Assembly (NCBI GenBank): GCA_037157565.1
Contig: JAZHRO010000022.1
Span: forward strand, 620,001 to 684,000
Reading direction: 5' to 3'
Source of the DNA: Thalassia testudinum
Taxonomy: Eukaryota; Streptophyta; Magnoliopsida; Alismatales; Hydrocharitaceae
DNA: 64,000 nt
Shown: positions 34,733 to 47,705 of the stretch, in pieces
Numbering within the stretch: position 1 is the first letter of the stretch
Layout: every line of letters begins with the position of its first letter
The notes under the pieces: model-generated
What the model was told of the DNA's origin: nothing
Seen by the model: only the letters and a program-made list of their open reading frames with translations
Databases searched by the model: none
Program-made: the position numbers and the translations under genes

Positions 34733-37700
34733 CTTCCCACTGACCTGATTATGATACAAATGGAGGACTTTGGCGTAATTCTGGGAATGGACTGGCTATC
34801 CGCTTACCACGCCTTGGTGGACTATTTTGAGAGAAAGATCGTCTTCTCCATACCGGAGTTGCCTTCTTTCAAGTTCCACGGGCAGCTAGTGGACGGAGGC
34901 TTCAGGTGCATTTCTGCACTTCAGGCACCGAGACTTTTGAGCTAGGGGTGTGAGGGCTTCCTAGCTTGTGTGGTGGCAGAGCCCAGCCCTGTGGCAGACT
35001 TTCAAAGTATCCTGGTGGTCATAGAGTACCCCGATGTGTTCCCAGACGAGTTGCCAGGACTACCGCCCGAGCATGAGATCGAGTTTGAGATCTCACTGAT
35101 ACCGGGGACCAGCCCCATCTCCATAGCACTGTACAGGATGGCACCACTTGAGCTGTGAGAGCTCAAGTCTCAGTTGCAGGATCTTTTGGAGAAGGGCTTT
35201 GTGAGGCCCAGCGCATCTCCCTGGGGAGCCCCAGTACTGTTTGTAAGGAAGAGAGATGGTACCCTACGCCTTTGAGTGGACTACTGACAGCTGAATAGGG
35301 TCACCATCAAGAATAGGTATCCGCTGCAGAGGATTGATGACTTGTTTGACTAGCTGTGAGGTGCCACGGCTACTGACAGCACCACGACTTGAGGTCTAGA
35401 TACCACCAGTTGAGGATCAAGGAGGCAGACGTCTCCAAGACAGCTTTCCGCACCCGGTACGGACACTACGAGTTTCTGGTCATGTCGTTTGGGCTGACCA
35501 ATGCCTCCGCTGCCTTCATGGACTTGATGAACCGGGTGTTTAGACCGTACTTGGACCAGTTCGTGGTGGTATTCATTGATGATGTACTCATCTATTCTCG
35601 GGATCAGACGCAGCACGGACAGCACTTGCGGGTGGTTTTGGACACACTGAGACGACGTAGGTTGTACGCCAAATACAGCAAGTGCGAGTTCTGGTTGAGG
35701 GAGGTGACCTTCTTGGGTCATGTGATCTCCAGGGATGGCTTGGCTGTGGACCCAGCCAAGGTCGAGGAAGTGCTCAGATGGGAGAGACCGCATACGGTCA
35801 CTGAGATTCGCAGTTTCTTGGGACTGGCAGGCTATTACATGCGGTTTATCAGGGACTTTTCACAGATTGCATGTCCTATGACACAGCTGACCCGGAAGGA
35901 CGTGTCCTTTACTTGGACAGACGCCTGTGAGGCGTGTTTTCAGGTGCTGAAGGAGAGGCTGACTTTGGCTCCCGTGCTCACCATCCTAGACAGTAGTGGC
36001 GGGTTCGTTGTGTACACGGACGCCTCTTTGCAGGGGTTAGGGGGTGTGCTCATGCAGAGGGGTCACGTTGTCGCTTACGCTTCGCGGCAACTGAAGCCCC
36101 ATGAGCATAGCTACCCTACCCACGACCTGGAGCCGGCAGCTGTCATCTTCGCGCTGAAGACCTAGAGGCACTACTTGTACGGTGAGACCTTTGAGATTTT
36201 CACAGATCACAAGAGCCTCAGATACCTGTTTGATCAAAAGGAGCTCAACATGAGACAGAGACGTTGGTTAGAGCTCCTAAAGGACTATGACTGCAACGTT
36301 TCCTACCACCCGGGAAAGGCCAACGTGATGGCTGACGCCTTGGGCCGGAAGGCACCCGCACACTTGGCCAGTTTACAGATGCAGAGTTGGAGCCTCTTGG
36401 AGGAGATGGGCGAGCAGTTGGCGACCCCTAGAGTTACGGGGGTACTGTGGGGCAGTGATTGTGACGTAACAGACGAGGCCAGAGCTGATAGATCGCATCA
36501 TCATCGGGCAAATGACCGACCCGTACTTGCAGTCCTTGCGTGATAGAGTACTGTCAAGAGACCCTGGGGACTTCTCTTTTACAGACCAGGTGCTGCGCAT
36601 GAGGGGACGGTTGTGCGTTCCCAGAGATGAGGAACTGTTGAGAGAGCTCCTGACTAAGGCACATGGTTCCAGATTCACCATACATCCCGAAAACACAAAG
36701 ATGTACCATGACTTGAGACGTGACTTTTGGTGGAGGGGAATGAAGCAAGATGTGGGTGAATTCGTGCGGTAGTGTTTAGTGTGCCAGCAGGTGAAAGCCG
36801 AGCATCAGAGGCCTGCAGGGCCGTTACAGCCACTTCCAGTGCCATAGTGGAAGTGGGAGAGAATCACCATGGATTTAGTGGTGGACTTACCTGTTACCCA
36901 GCGAGGACACGACGCAGTCTAGGTAATCGTTGACAGATTGACAAAGACGGCACGTTTCTTGCCAATCCAAGTCACCTTGGGACTAGCACAGTTGGCAGAG
37001 AGGAATATCCGTGACGTGGTACGTCTACACGGGGTTCCGCGAGAGATCGTATCCAACCGGGATACCCGCTTTACGTCCCAGTTTTAGGCTGAGTTTCAAC
37101 AGGCCCTGGGGACGCGGTTGAGGTTCAGTACAGCATACCACCCCTAGACGGACGGGCAGTCCAAGCACACGATACAGACACTTGAGGACCTTTTACGTGC
37201 TTGTGTACTGGACTGGAAGGGCTCTTGGGAGGAGCACTTGCCCCTGGCGAAGCTTGCATACAATAACAGTTATCACTCGAGCATCGGCATGGCACCCTAC
37301 GAGGCTCTATACAGACAGAGGTGTACGGCACCCTTGAGTTAGGTTGAGGTGGGGACCAAGTGGGAGGTTGGCCCCAAGCTGATCCAGTAGAGTCAGGAGG
37401 TAGTCGAGTAGATTCACAGGCGACTCCGCACTGTCAGGAGCAGGCAGAAGAGCTATGCAGATCGGAAACATAGAGAGGTGCAGTTTGAGGTTGGAGACCA
37501 CGTCTTCCTTTGTGTTTCGCCCATGAAGGGTTTGCAGCGGTTTGGGGTGAGAGGGTAGCTCGCGTCGAGGTTCGTGGGACCCTTCGAGGTCCTAGAGCGA
37601 GTTGGACCCGTTGCTTACAGGCTTGCCCTTCCTCCCCAGCTTTCTGGTGTGCACAACGTGTTCCACGTGTCCAACCTCAGGAAGTACCTCGCCGATCCCA

Positions 37701-37942
37701 GTTGCATCCTGAGTCACGAGAGCATCAAGGTGGGTGACGACCTGACCTATCCCGAGCGGCCAGTGCAGATTCTCAACAGAGCCGTCCGTAGTCTGAGACG
37801 GAAGCAAGTACCCCTGGTGAAGGTTTTGTGGAGGAGCCAGCAATACGAGGAGGCTACCTGGGAGCCTGAGGCGGCGATGCGGGAGTGGTACTCGGAACTT
37901 TTTGAGGGTACATCCTTTCGGACCAGCTTCGGTCCTCTTTGA
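34733..37942 (+). pseudogene. Chromovirus pol remnant: protease end, RT, RNase H, integrase, chromodomain
   Basis: It continues the protease frame cut at 21155. In order: VILGMDWLS (about 34770-34800); LPGLPPEHEIEFEI before RT; RT core with FIDDVLIYS (about 35570-35600); RNase H with [13 protein letters not shown] (about 36010-36050); integrase finger ending CLVCQQVK (about 36775-36800); core blocks MDLVVDLP and SNRDTRFTSQF (about 36870-37085); FHVSNLRKYL; and a chromodomain (VKVLWRSQQYEEATWEPE, about 37815-37875). The chromodomain would target integration to heterochromatin. Frame shifts occur between about 35355 and 35389 and between about 36430 and 36480. More than ten stops are present, many where CAG or TGG is expected. 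The integrase Glu block reads GQSKHTIQ where family members have Glu in place of the Lys. Confidence 0.92.
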
Positions 37943-38023
37943 GTTTGTTATGCATATATTGTTCTTTACCGCACCCTAGTTAGCGCAAGTTTCGGGGATG
38001 AAACTTCCTTTGAGTTTGTTATG

Positions 38024-40720
38024 TGATGAGAACCCTATCATGAACCCTAACTAGCACAATCTAACCTAGATATGCAAGAAAAAGCTCCTACATAACTCAA
38101 AGAAAGGCTTAACTCAGAGAATTCTGAGTTCAAAAAGAAAATAAGTCACAAGGGGTAAAAATGCAATTTCACCAGCATAATTTGCAAACAGGGTAACTCA
38201 AGGTCCAAACACAGGTCAAACAAACCAAATAAGAAGGAAAGTGGGATGATCTGATCCAACAAGGGCTACAACAACTCCAAGGAATTAAATGACATTCTGT
38301 AACCCTAAAATAAATCCACTTCAATTCACGAGGTTCGAGGCAGGGTAAAAATTAACTAAACCATCTAAAATTCATAGAAAAATAATCTCTAGGGCTTAGA
38401 ACCTTCAATTTAGCCTTAGAAACCCATTTTGACCTACATTGAGAACCATGCCTAATTAATGATTTAATTTGAGTTTTTACGTAAATTGGCCGGTCAAACA
38501 TGGTCTGACCTAGAAACAAAATTCACCATTAAAATCCTTAGGTCCAATTTAGTCACGCATAAAAACTTGAGCCTAAGAAGAGACCTCCTTGACCGACTTT
38601 GCAATTTGGTCCTCATCATTTACTTTTTGACCGACAACTTTCGAAACCCTTGCATTTTGGCCCCTAATTTTCTCATCGTTCTTTGCATTTTGGTCCCTCC
38701 TGAGGGGGGCATCCTGCAGAGAGAACGCGAAGTTCCCTACGATGTCTGCTGTCGCAGGGACTCCGCCATGCTGCCTGACGACACCCACACCTTCCGTGCG
38801 AACGCGCGGAAGGTATGGGTCTCGTCTCCGACCATACACCGGCGAGGGACGCACGTCGCCAGCGTGCGTCCGCCCCTTCGCCACCGCCTTTATAAAGACC
38901 AGCATCGCCAGCCGGTTCTCCCAGCCTGGCCTTGACGGAGAATCCCTCAACCCTTCCTCTCTCCCCACTCCGATAGGAACCCACCAGCTCCGGCGGCCCC
39001 TCCTCCTCCCTCTCGTCGCTCTGCTGCAATACCAGCAGCAGAGCCACCTTCACCTGATCTCCCCACGTCGCGTCGTACCAAGCGCGCACCTCCCTGCCCT
39101 CTTCCTCGCCGCCGCTCTCTCCCTCTGGGTGCTTCTTCTCCGGCGACAGTCGGTACGACTGCCTGCTGCTCCTGTCCCCTTCGTCCCCATAGGTAGGTTA
39201 CAGTCACTCCCCTTCCTCCCCTCTTTCTTTTCCCCTAACTATTTTGCTTGATTACCCTACGACCACGCCTGACCACCATCATCTTCCCCACCTCCGGTCA
39301 CACTCCGGCGAGTCGTCCCCGAACATCCCACAACCCCATACGATTCGCCAACTGTCCCAAAAGCTCCGCCTCATCTGACCAACCACCCTTCGCCCCTCCA
39401 CTGCCACTCCACAACACTCCCCCGATCAAACCCACTTTTCCGGCCACAGAATGACCTAGGCACGCACGCCTAGGCCGTCTTGCGGCCTGATGCACCTCGC
39501 ACCACCTTCATCGTGACGAGAGGCCCTTTTTGTGTTAGACAGGCCTACTGCCCCAGCCGCCATTGGCGACAACTCAAGGAGCTTCCAAGCGAGCTCCAGG
39601 CCTCAGAGCGTCAAATCTCCAGCTGATGCGAATTGGGGAGACTCGGGTGAAGGCAGGCAGTTGGCACGCGAGGGGAAACGAGGACGCAGCTGCTGAAGCA
39701 AGGTCGCGTTCTTCCTGCGGGCGCGCACGAGAAGGAGAGAAGTTTAGTCCTACATCGTAAGATCTCGAAGCGCCACACCCACTTAAATTGATTTTGTGCT
39801 TTTACCTTAGCGCCTCAGAACACGGGGTGAGGTCCCCTTGCCCGCCTCGTCCCCGACCCACACCACGCGGACCTGGCCGACTCGTTTACCCTGCACTCCT
39901 CACGCACCACCCACGCCAGTGCACCTAGTCACGGGTACGCTACCCGACCCGATAACCCTGCTCTGGGAGAGCTTCCTATGAGCGGTTTACAGAGAAAGAG
40001 AGAGACGTGCGGGTAGAGGGAAGGTCTAGGTTTTGCTGTGCCTTGTGCAGGAACAGGGGGCAAAGGAGGAAGGCTCAACACTTAGCCGCAGGAAGGAGAA
40101 GAAGAAGAAGCAGAGGAAGAAGAAGGCTCGCCAAAGAAGAGCAGAAGAAGCAGCGAAGGAAGAAAAAGAGGAAAAGCACTGTAGCAAACCGCAGTTTAAG
40201 TCATCTGACTGCGGTATCAGACGACGGATGAAGCTTCAGAAGAGATAAAGCAGAGAAGAAGAAGAAGAAAAGAGAAGGCTCCGCAGCTGAAGAGAAAGAA
40301 AAGAGAAGACTTTGCAGAAGATAAAGACAAGAAAAAGAAGAAGAACTGAAGAAGAAAAGAAACAGAAGACAAGTAGAAGAAGAAGAGGAATTGAAGGCAA
40401 ACAGAGCCAAGGAAGACCCGTAGATAGAGGCACTGCAACTGAAGAAAAGAGAAAGAAGAAAAGAAAAGCAAAAAGAGAAAGAAGAGAAGAAGAAGCCAAA
40501 GACAGAAATCTATTTCTCCCTCTCTCTCTTTTATTTTTGTAAAGAAACTTTGTACTTCTAGAATTCCAGTAGCTCTCTGAGTTCGACCTCGGGAAACTAT
40601 TTCCGAGTAAATTTTTTTAGTAACGATAACCACAGCTATCTTATCTTATACTATAACGACATTACTATAATAAGCATTAAAACGCACGAAGACTAGCCTA
40701 GGTGGAAAAGTCGCTCACTA
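38024..40720 (+). mobile_element. Athila-type solo LTR, old copy
   Basis: It starts TGATGAGAACCC and ends CTCACTA, the last bases decayed from CCA. The TSD TTATG is perfect at 38019-38023 and 40721-40725. At 2697 bp it aligns by eye over its length with the LTRs of the young Athila-like element in opposite orientation, with much divergence. TATAAA is at 38891-38896 and a GAA-rich tract at about 40080-40460. It inserted in the 3' UTR of the chromovirus, one base before its 3' LTR. Confidence 0.9.
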
Positions 40721-40726
40721 TTATGT

Positions 40727-43636
40727 TGTTATGACCCCGGCATCAAACGTCGTTTAAGACGTCCGGGAGTTAGTCCAGATGTCTGGTCAGACGTCTGGAA
40801 GCCTTCCCAGACGTCTAGAAATTAATTTTTTCGACGTACGGTTTCGCGTCTGCGCGCATGCACGCGCAAACTGAACCGCTTCCCACTTTTCTTCTCTTTC
40901 TCTCCTCCCCATCCTGCAGGCGCATCCTTCTTTCTCTCTCTCTCCCCACGGCGCCTTCAAATACACCCCCTCTCCTCTCCCTCACCATCACTCCCCCGTC
41001 TTCTTCTCCTTCTTCCTGTTAGCGTGAGAGTGAGAGGGCGAGGGCAGCAGCTGCTGCCGTGGGTGCGTGAGAAGGAGGAGTTGCAGCGAGAGGGAGAAGG
41101 GTTAGAGAGCGAGGGTGCGAGCTCGCCGGAGCAGCCAGGGCCGGCCGGTCGGCGTGCAGCGGGAGCGTGGCGTTAGGGAGGCGCTGCTGCAGCTCAGGCA
41201 GCAGGCGAGCGCGGCACGGCCGTGCGCAGCAGGCGGAGGGCGAGGAGGTCCTGATTCTAGGAAAATTTCCCAGAATCAGACGTCTGGACCTACGTCCAGA
41301 CGACACAAGAGACGCCTGGAGGAAGATCCAGACGACTGAAAGGTACAATATTTCCTTTTCTCCTTCCTTTCGTGTGTACAGCCATGCAGGCCGTTCCGCC
41401 AAGGGGTCTGCCTCATTTTTGTGTTGAGGACGGTTGCGTACGCATGCAGGTCTCGTTCGGGAAGGCGCAAGGGCACGTCCTCCCACACAGATCAGACGTC
41501 TGAGCACAGCACCAGACGGCGAAGAGGGTCTCCAAACGTCCGGAGTAACAGTCGGACGTCTGGAAACTAAGTCCAGATGGTTCAGCAGGATTCTGGACGT
41601 CTGAATGACCGCGCAGGTACAAGGTATGACCTGAACCATCGTTTAAGACGTCTGGAAGATGTTCCAGACGTCTGATTTTGGACAGACTTGTCGTTTTTAA
41701 CCCGTTTAGGGTCCGTTCGAAGTCCGTTTTCCGCGTTTCAAGTTTCATTCTTCTCAAATTTAGTTCATCTACCTGTTTACAGTATTTGCATCCTGTTCTG
41801 AGTAGTTCCTTGTGTTTGATCCTTATGTTAGGACCCCATTCCGTTGTAGCTCTAGGGGTTGCATAGGCGCGCGGGCTTGCCTATCATGCCCCCAGTACTC
41901 CCGGTTTTGCGGGTAGAGTAGCTCCCTTTAATTATTTACCAACATTTATGCACTTGTGAGATAATTAATAGATTCTAGGGTGTGGCATGAACCCTATGAT
42001 TGGAAAATTAGATTGAATGATAAATCCTAGCGTATGGCATGAATCCTAGGATTGGAAAACTAGATTGAATGATAGATCGTAGGGTATGGCATGAATCCTA
42101 GGATTGGAAAACTAGATTGAATGATAGATCCTAGGGTACGGCATGAATCCTAGGACTAGAAAACTAGATTGAATGATAGATCCTAGGGTATGGCATGAAT
42201 CCTAGGACTGGAAAACTAGATTGAATGAAAGATCCTAGGGTGTGGCAGGAATCCTAGGAACAGAAAACACCGAAACGAATGTCGTGAATTTATGAATTGC
42301 AGTCTTGGAAAAATAGAAAGAAAAATGATAATTGCCTGTAATTGGATAACAGTTACTTGTTTATGAATGGATATTAATTGTTGAGAACATGGGCTATATG
42401 AAAATAAAGCTGAAATGATGAAACCTAAATTGGCTTAGTTAAAGAAATATGAGCATGAACCCAACGGAGAATTAGGAGTAGAACTCCTGAGAGGTGAATG
42501 GAATAGAATTGGGGAAGTGAGCTAGCCCTTGAGTACGGAATACCAAGGAGAGCAACTGTCCCCCTATTTAGTGCAGAGCGGAGCTAGCCACCCCAGGGAC
42601 CCAGGGTTAGGTCTGGCCACTTTGTACCGACTTTTGGCCCTCACGTACACAATACCAGGGAGAGCTACTAGTGTAGGGAGAGCACTAGCCACCCCACGGG
42701 CCCCGAGGTTCTGCTAGCTTTCCTACACCGACTTGTTAGGCCCACTGGGCAAACCAGGGTAGTCAGGCGAGGGTGCGCGGACTGTGAAGGGGCAAGACCC
42801 CTGTTTGGTTACCATGGAGGGGCTGGACCCCTGTTACTGTGAGGGCTCTACCCTATACTAGTTCCGTGTTGTGCTTTGGGGCGTACCAATTAACGGAAAC
42901 GACTGACCGCATGCCAGTGCGGGGTAGCTACCCGTACGTTTATCGCGCATGCCGTAGTCACTATTACATCTGTCAGTGACCTTGGGGTGGTTGACTAAGG
43001 GTAGGACCACCACGGGGGACTCTCCCAGCCAGGAGAGCACCACATGCTACTACTTTTCGGAAAAGACTGCAATCAAGATAGTTCCCACGAGGAACATTCA
43101 AGATCAAGAGAAAGATCTTAGAAATAATTCAAGAATGAGTAAAAAGAAAATAAAGAAAGAAATTAAAAATAACAGCTACTTGTCCACCTTACTACTTTCC
43201 TAGCTAGTTAGCTGTCACTCTACTCAGCGTTTCGCTGACGTGTCACCTTTGTCACCTTTTCAAGACCAGGTATTGAGCAACCAGAGTCGGCGGCTGCAGA
43301 GGGTGCTGAGCTTAGTAGACCCCAGCAGTTTTACTTGCGTAGTACCTACTGTACCTTTTCTTCTGTTGTAGTGAGTATTTTCCGTTACCACTGTACTCTT
43401 TTATTGTAAGCATCATATTTATGTACATGTTTAATTCTCTACTGTTGTGGTGGTGTGTACTGTAGTAGTTCTTTTCTTTTATGCTGTACTTTTTTTACTG
43501 CTAGTTATATACATGGTGAATGTGATTTATTTTACTACTCTTTTGGTTACTTACTCGTTGGACGACTGGGTCTTGGAATCAGTCGAGTCAGTCCGATTCT
43601 CGTATCTCGTAGGGATTCGGGAATCGGGTCGTAACA
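40727..43636 (+). repeat. 3' LTR of the chromovirus
   Basis: 2910 bp, TGTTATGACCCCGGCATC to GGGTCGTAACA. It lies directly downstream of the chromovirus coding region in the same orientation and is followed by the element's TSD, which ties all the solo LTRs of this type to a chromovirus. It contains four GACGTC-type sites at 40757-40815, a 29-bp near-palindrome at 41251-41279, a second motif cluster at 41490-41675 and a six-unit minisatellite. Confidence 0.94.
41959..42262 (+). repeat. 52-bp minisatellite inside the chromovirus 3' LTR, 6 units
   Basis: The spacing of AGATTGAATG between neighbouring units is exactly 52 bp where measured (42063, 42115, 42167). Units contain CCTAGGGTATGGCATGAATC and end CTAGGA. 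This is the largest copy number of the array in the window. Confidence 0.9.
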
Positions 43637-44999
43637 AGGGGGGGAGGAGACACCTCTTTTTACCGAGTAGGGTTGAATTTTTCCAAAAAAGGAAAGTTCC
43701 TTGATCCCACGAATAAACGGTTCCATGAAAATATCAAAGAGGAAAGAGAGATAGGATCTCCTTGCCTCAGACCTCGAGAAACCGGGAAAAAATTCGAAGA
43801 GCTCCCATCCACCAAAACAGAGGAGCCTTCATGCTGCACGAAGGCTCCGATAAGAGAAATATTATCAGAAGAGAAGCCAAAGCAATGAAGAACTTTGAAA
43901 AGAACGCTCCACTCAACTCGGTCAAAAGCTTTTTCCAGATCTAGCTGAACAATAACATTGGAGACAAAAGATTTACGATCAATACGTTGCGAAAGCTCAA
44001 AAGTAGAAGCAATGTGATCATAGATAGGTCTACCTTTGATGAAACCAATCTACTCAGGGGAGATGATTTTGGGAAGGAGGCAAAGACGGTTTGCCAAAAT
44101 CCCAGAAGTAATTTTGTAGAGAACATTGTAGAAACTTATAAGGCGATAATGGGAGAGATCCAAGGCCAACGAGGTTTTGGGAACTAAGGAGATGAAAGTG
44201 TTGTTGAAGGCCCTAGGGGCAGATCTAGAGATAAAAAAGTAAGTAATAGCCTCAATAATATCTGGTTTGGCTAGGTCCCAGAAGTGAGAGAAAAATTCAA
44301 CGTTGAAACCATCAAGACCTGGGGTTTTTTTCAGGGGCATGCTAGAAAGGGAATCGAAAATTTCAGACTCTGAGGGAATACGGCTTAAATCGATGCAGTC
44401 ATCAAAGGAGAGAAGCAGGGGAATGGTGTCAAGAAAGGAGTTAACATTGACATCACCCTGGGAAGAAAGCAGATTACTAAAATAATCAAAGGAAAGAGAG
44501 GTTGCTTTTTCCCAAGAACCATGCCCAATAGAAGAGATAAGGGAAGTTCTAACACGTTTAGCAAAGCATCTTTTGATAAAAGTAAAAAAGAACTTGTTGC
44601 AACCTTCTCCATGATTCAACCAATCAATTTTAGATTTCTGAAGATAAAAGTCATTGAGCTTTACTAGGGCATTGTCGAGGAGAAGAGAAGTATCATTGAG
44701 CTCAACAACGGTAGAAGGATCCCAGTGAAGGGAAAGCCTGGAGTCTAACTCTTCATAGTGAGATTCAAGATCTTCAACCATCTTGTGAATATTACCAAAA
44801 TTCAATCTATTCCAATTTTTGAGACACCTCTTTAAAATAAAAAGCTTAGAATATAGCTTGGAAATAGGATCAGAGCAAGAGAGATTAGAGGAATGCCAAA
44901 TGGTTTCAACCAAATCCCTAAGACATCCATCCCTCAACCACATGTTCTAAAACTTGAAAGGCCTAGGACGGACCACCGAGCTAGAAGCAATAGAAAGAA
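43637..44999 (-). mobile_element. LINE middle part: N-terminal half of reverse transcriptase
   Basis: Minus strand, continuing from the endonuclease part across the solo LTR at 45000-47705. An open frame of 297 codons (44943-44050) holds typical plant L1 blocks: NMWLRD, DWLNHGEGCNKFFF, KKTPGLDGFNVEFF, FISLVPK. A stop at 44051-44053 is a TAG in place of CAG (PE*IGFIKG). RT sequence then continues through LDLEKAFD (motif A, about 43920-43945). The chromovirus entered just before the YADD motif, which is at the end of the LINE piece at 18661-20782. Confidence 0.88.
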
Positions 45000-47705
45000 T
45001 GTTAAGACCCGTTCTGTCTTGAGCCTTTTAAGACATCTGGACTGTCGGTCAGACGTCTGGACTATAGGTCAGACGACTGGTAAGACATCTGGACACCTTC
45101 CCAGACGTCTGGAAATCAAAATTTTTGGGTACAAGCTCATGTCTGCACGTAGGCTGCGCGCAGATAGTATCTTCTCTTTTTCCTTCTCTTCTTCTCTCTC
45201 TCCCCGCCTCCAGCAAACCCTAACCCACCAACCTTATAAACCCCTTCCCTCTCTCTCGTTCTCCCCACCCCAGCCACCTTCCTCTCTTCTTCTCCACTCC
45301 AACGAGAAAGCCAACACGAGCAAGTGAGCGTGAGAGTGGTGACGAGGAGGAGCGGCGTGAGGAGAGGAGGAGTTGTGCTCGCGAGATCATGTGGGAGCTC
45401 ACCGGAGAGCGCACGGCCGGAGCGGTGCATGCGCGAAGAGGAGTGTGTCGGGGGAGTCCTCTCCGACACTGCTGCAGCTAGAGCTGCAACCAAGGAAGCG
45501 AGGCGGACCACGTGCGGCGAGAGCGAGCAAGAGCAGGTTCTGGTTCTGGATTTTTCCTAGAATCAGACGTCTGGAGTGACGTCCAGACGACGGAGCGGAC
45601 GTCTGGAGGTGGTTCCAGACGTCTGAGGAGAGAGTTTCGCGAAGGTACGTTCTCTTTGCGGATACAACCATGCAGGCCGCTCCACAGGTACCCTGTTGCA
45701 TGCCTACTTTGAGGAGATTATGTGGTGGCACTGCAGGATTTACTTCGGGAAGGTGTGGGACACGTCCTCCTACACATTTCAGACGTCTTGGGAGCTTACC
45801 AGACGACTGGAAGCACTTCCAGACATTCGGTGTGGTGGTCAGACGTCTGGAGCTGGGTCCAGACGGTCCAGAAGAGTTCCTAGACGTCTAAGGTTGACGC
45901 AAAGCTTGAGGTATGTTACTGGACACTTTTAAGACATCTGGAAGTTGTTCTAGATGTCTGATTTGAGTCAGAAACCCTATTTTGACCCGTTTAGGGTCCG
46001 TTTGAGGTCTGTTTTATGCAAATAAGATACCAATATTTTTCTTGTGAGTTCCTCTACTTGTTAAAAGACTTTCTATACTGTTCTGAATGTTCTATTGTGA
46101 TTGTTCCTTGTTATAGGACTCCGTTCCGTTGCAGGTTCAGGACTTGCTGAAGCACGTGAGCCTGCTGTTCAAGCCCCCAATACTCCTGGGTTTACTGGTA
46201 GAGTGGCTTCCCCTAATTTAAATACAAACCTGAATGCATGTGTGGAATGAATGATTAGAAACTAAGATATGACATGAATCCTAGAACGAGAAACACTTGA
46301 AATGTCTATATGCGTGTTTTGCAGTCTTGAATGAGTAGATAGAAATAACTGCCTATTAATGAACAAGAGCTGCCTGTGAAATATGAATTAACTGTGTTAG
46401 TGAAACAATTGCATATAACCTTACCTATTGTATACGTTAAATACTAAAACACGAGCTGCATGTGTAGAACCTTAGAATGGGAATGGGAATGATGAAACCT
46501 AGTATGGAATGACATGAGAAATATGAGCCTGAACCCTACGGGGAATTAGGAGTATAGCTCCTGGAAATAAATGGAATGGATCTGGAAAATGTGAGTGGGG
46601 AAGTGTGATGGCCCTTGAGTACGGAGTACCAAGGAGAGTGACTATCCCCTGTTTAGTGTAGAGTGGAGCTAGCCGCCCTTGGGTTGGGACCCAGGGTTAG
46701 GATTGGCCACTCTGCACCAACTTCTTGGCCCTCGTGTACATTGTACCGGAGAGAGCTACTAGTGTAGGGAGAGAGCTAGCCACCCCACAGGGCCCGAGGT
46801 TCAGCTAACCACCCTACATCGACTTGTTAGGCCCACTGAGCAAACCAGGGTAGACAGGCGAGGGTGCACGGACTGTGGAGGGGCAAGACCCCTGTTTGGT
46901 TCTTAGGGGCTAGACCCTATATTGTTCCGTGCTATACTTTGGGCGCACCCGTTAGCAGAAACGACTGACCGCGTGCCAGTACATGGTAGCTACACGTGTG
47001 CTTATCGCGCTCGTCGTAATCACCGTTACGTCTGTCCATGACCTTAGGGTGGTTGACTGGGTGTAGGATCACCACGGGGGACTCTCCCAGCCATGAGAGC
47101 ACCGCGTGTGCCTTCTACTCTTCGGAAAATACTGCAATCAAGATCGTTCCCACGATGAACATTCGAGATCAAGAAAGAGATCTGATAAATAAACTAATGG
47201 GTGAAAAGGAATAAATTACGAAATAAAGTAAATGGAATAAACAGCTACCTATCCACTTTTACTGCTTTAGTTAGTTGGTTACCACTCTACTCAGCGTTTG
47301 CTGACTTTGTGTACTCATAACCCTTTTCAGGTCCAGGTGTTGAGCAGCCCGAGTCTACGGCTGCGGAGGGTGCTGGGCCCAATAGAGTCCAGCAGCAATA
47401 GCTTCTTTTGTTGTACTTCTCTTGTAGTAGTGAGTTAGACTCTTATACCTTTATGTTATGTACTTATACGTTCTATACTTTATGTTCATGTACCTTGTTA
47501 CTGTTCTATTGTTGTAGTGGTAACATGTATTGTAGTAGCTTTTACTTCTTTACTGTTATACTCTTTTACTGTTAGTTGCTTAGCATAATGAATGTGGTTT
47601 ACTTTCCTGCTTTTTGGTTATTTCTCGTTGGATGACTGGGTCTTGGAATTAGTCGAGTCGAGCCGATCTCGGATCCTGTAGGGATTCGGGAACCGGGTCA
47701 TAACA
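45000..47705 (+). mobile_element. Solo LTR, chromovirus family, inserted in the LINE
   Basis: TGTTAAGACCCGTTCTG to GGGTCATAACA, 2706 bp. The flanks are AAGAA (44995-44999) and GAGAA (47706-47710), a TSD with one changed base. TATAAA lies at 45235-45240, 235 bp from the start, with GACGTC motif clusters on both sides (45030-45115 and 45565-45960). The minisatellite is reduced to about one unit near 46250. It separates LINE endonuclease from RT. Confidence 0.9.

Larger units (their letters stand above)
20783..43636 (+). mobile_element. Degraded chromovirus (Ty3/gypsy, Del/Tekay-like) split by later insertions
   Basis: Its outer limits are a perfect TSD, AGGGG, at 20778-20782 and 43637-43641, in the LINE reverse transcriptase. 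On the plus strand the order is: 46-bp 5' LTR remnant, protease fragment, [Athila-like element 21156-34727], rest of protease, RT, RNase H, integrase, chromodomain, 3' UTR, [Athila-type solo LTR 38024-40720], complete 3' LTR 40727-43636. Most of the 5' LTR and all of gag are deleted. The coding region has at least two frameshifts and more than ten stop codons, so the element is dead. The C-terminal chromodomain places it among the chromoviruses; the Del/Tekay lineage is inferred from domain order and long LTRs. Confidence 0.9.

Noticed and set aside
38486..39251. Open frames in the solo LTR at 38024-40720
   Set aside because: Same GC-rich leader as in the other Athila-type LTRs; frames not conserved between copies.
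40201..40542. Phe/Ser-rich and Lys/Glu-rich frames in the GAA tract
   Set aside because: Low-complexity translation of a purine tract in a solo LTR.
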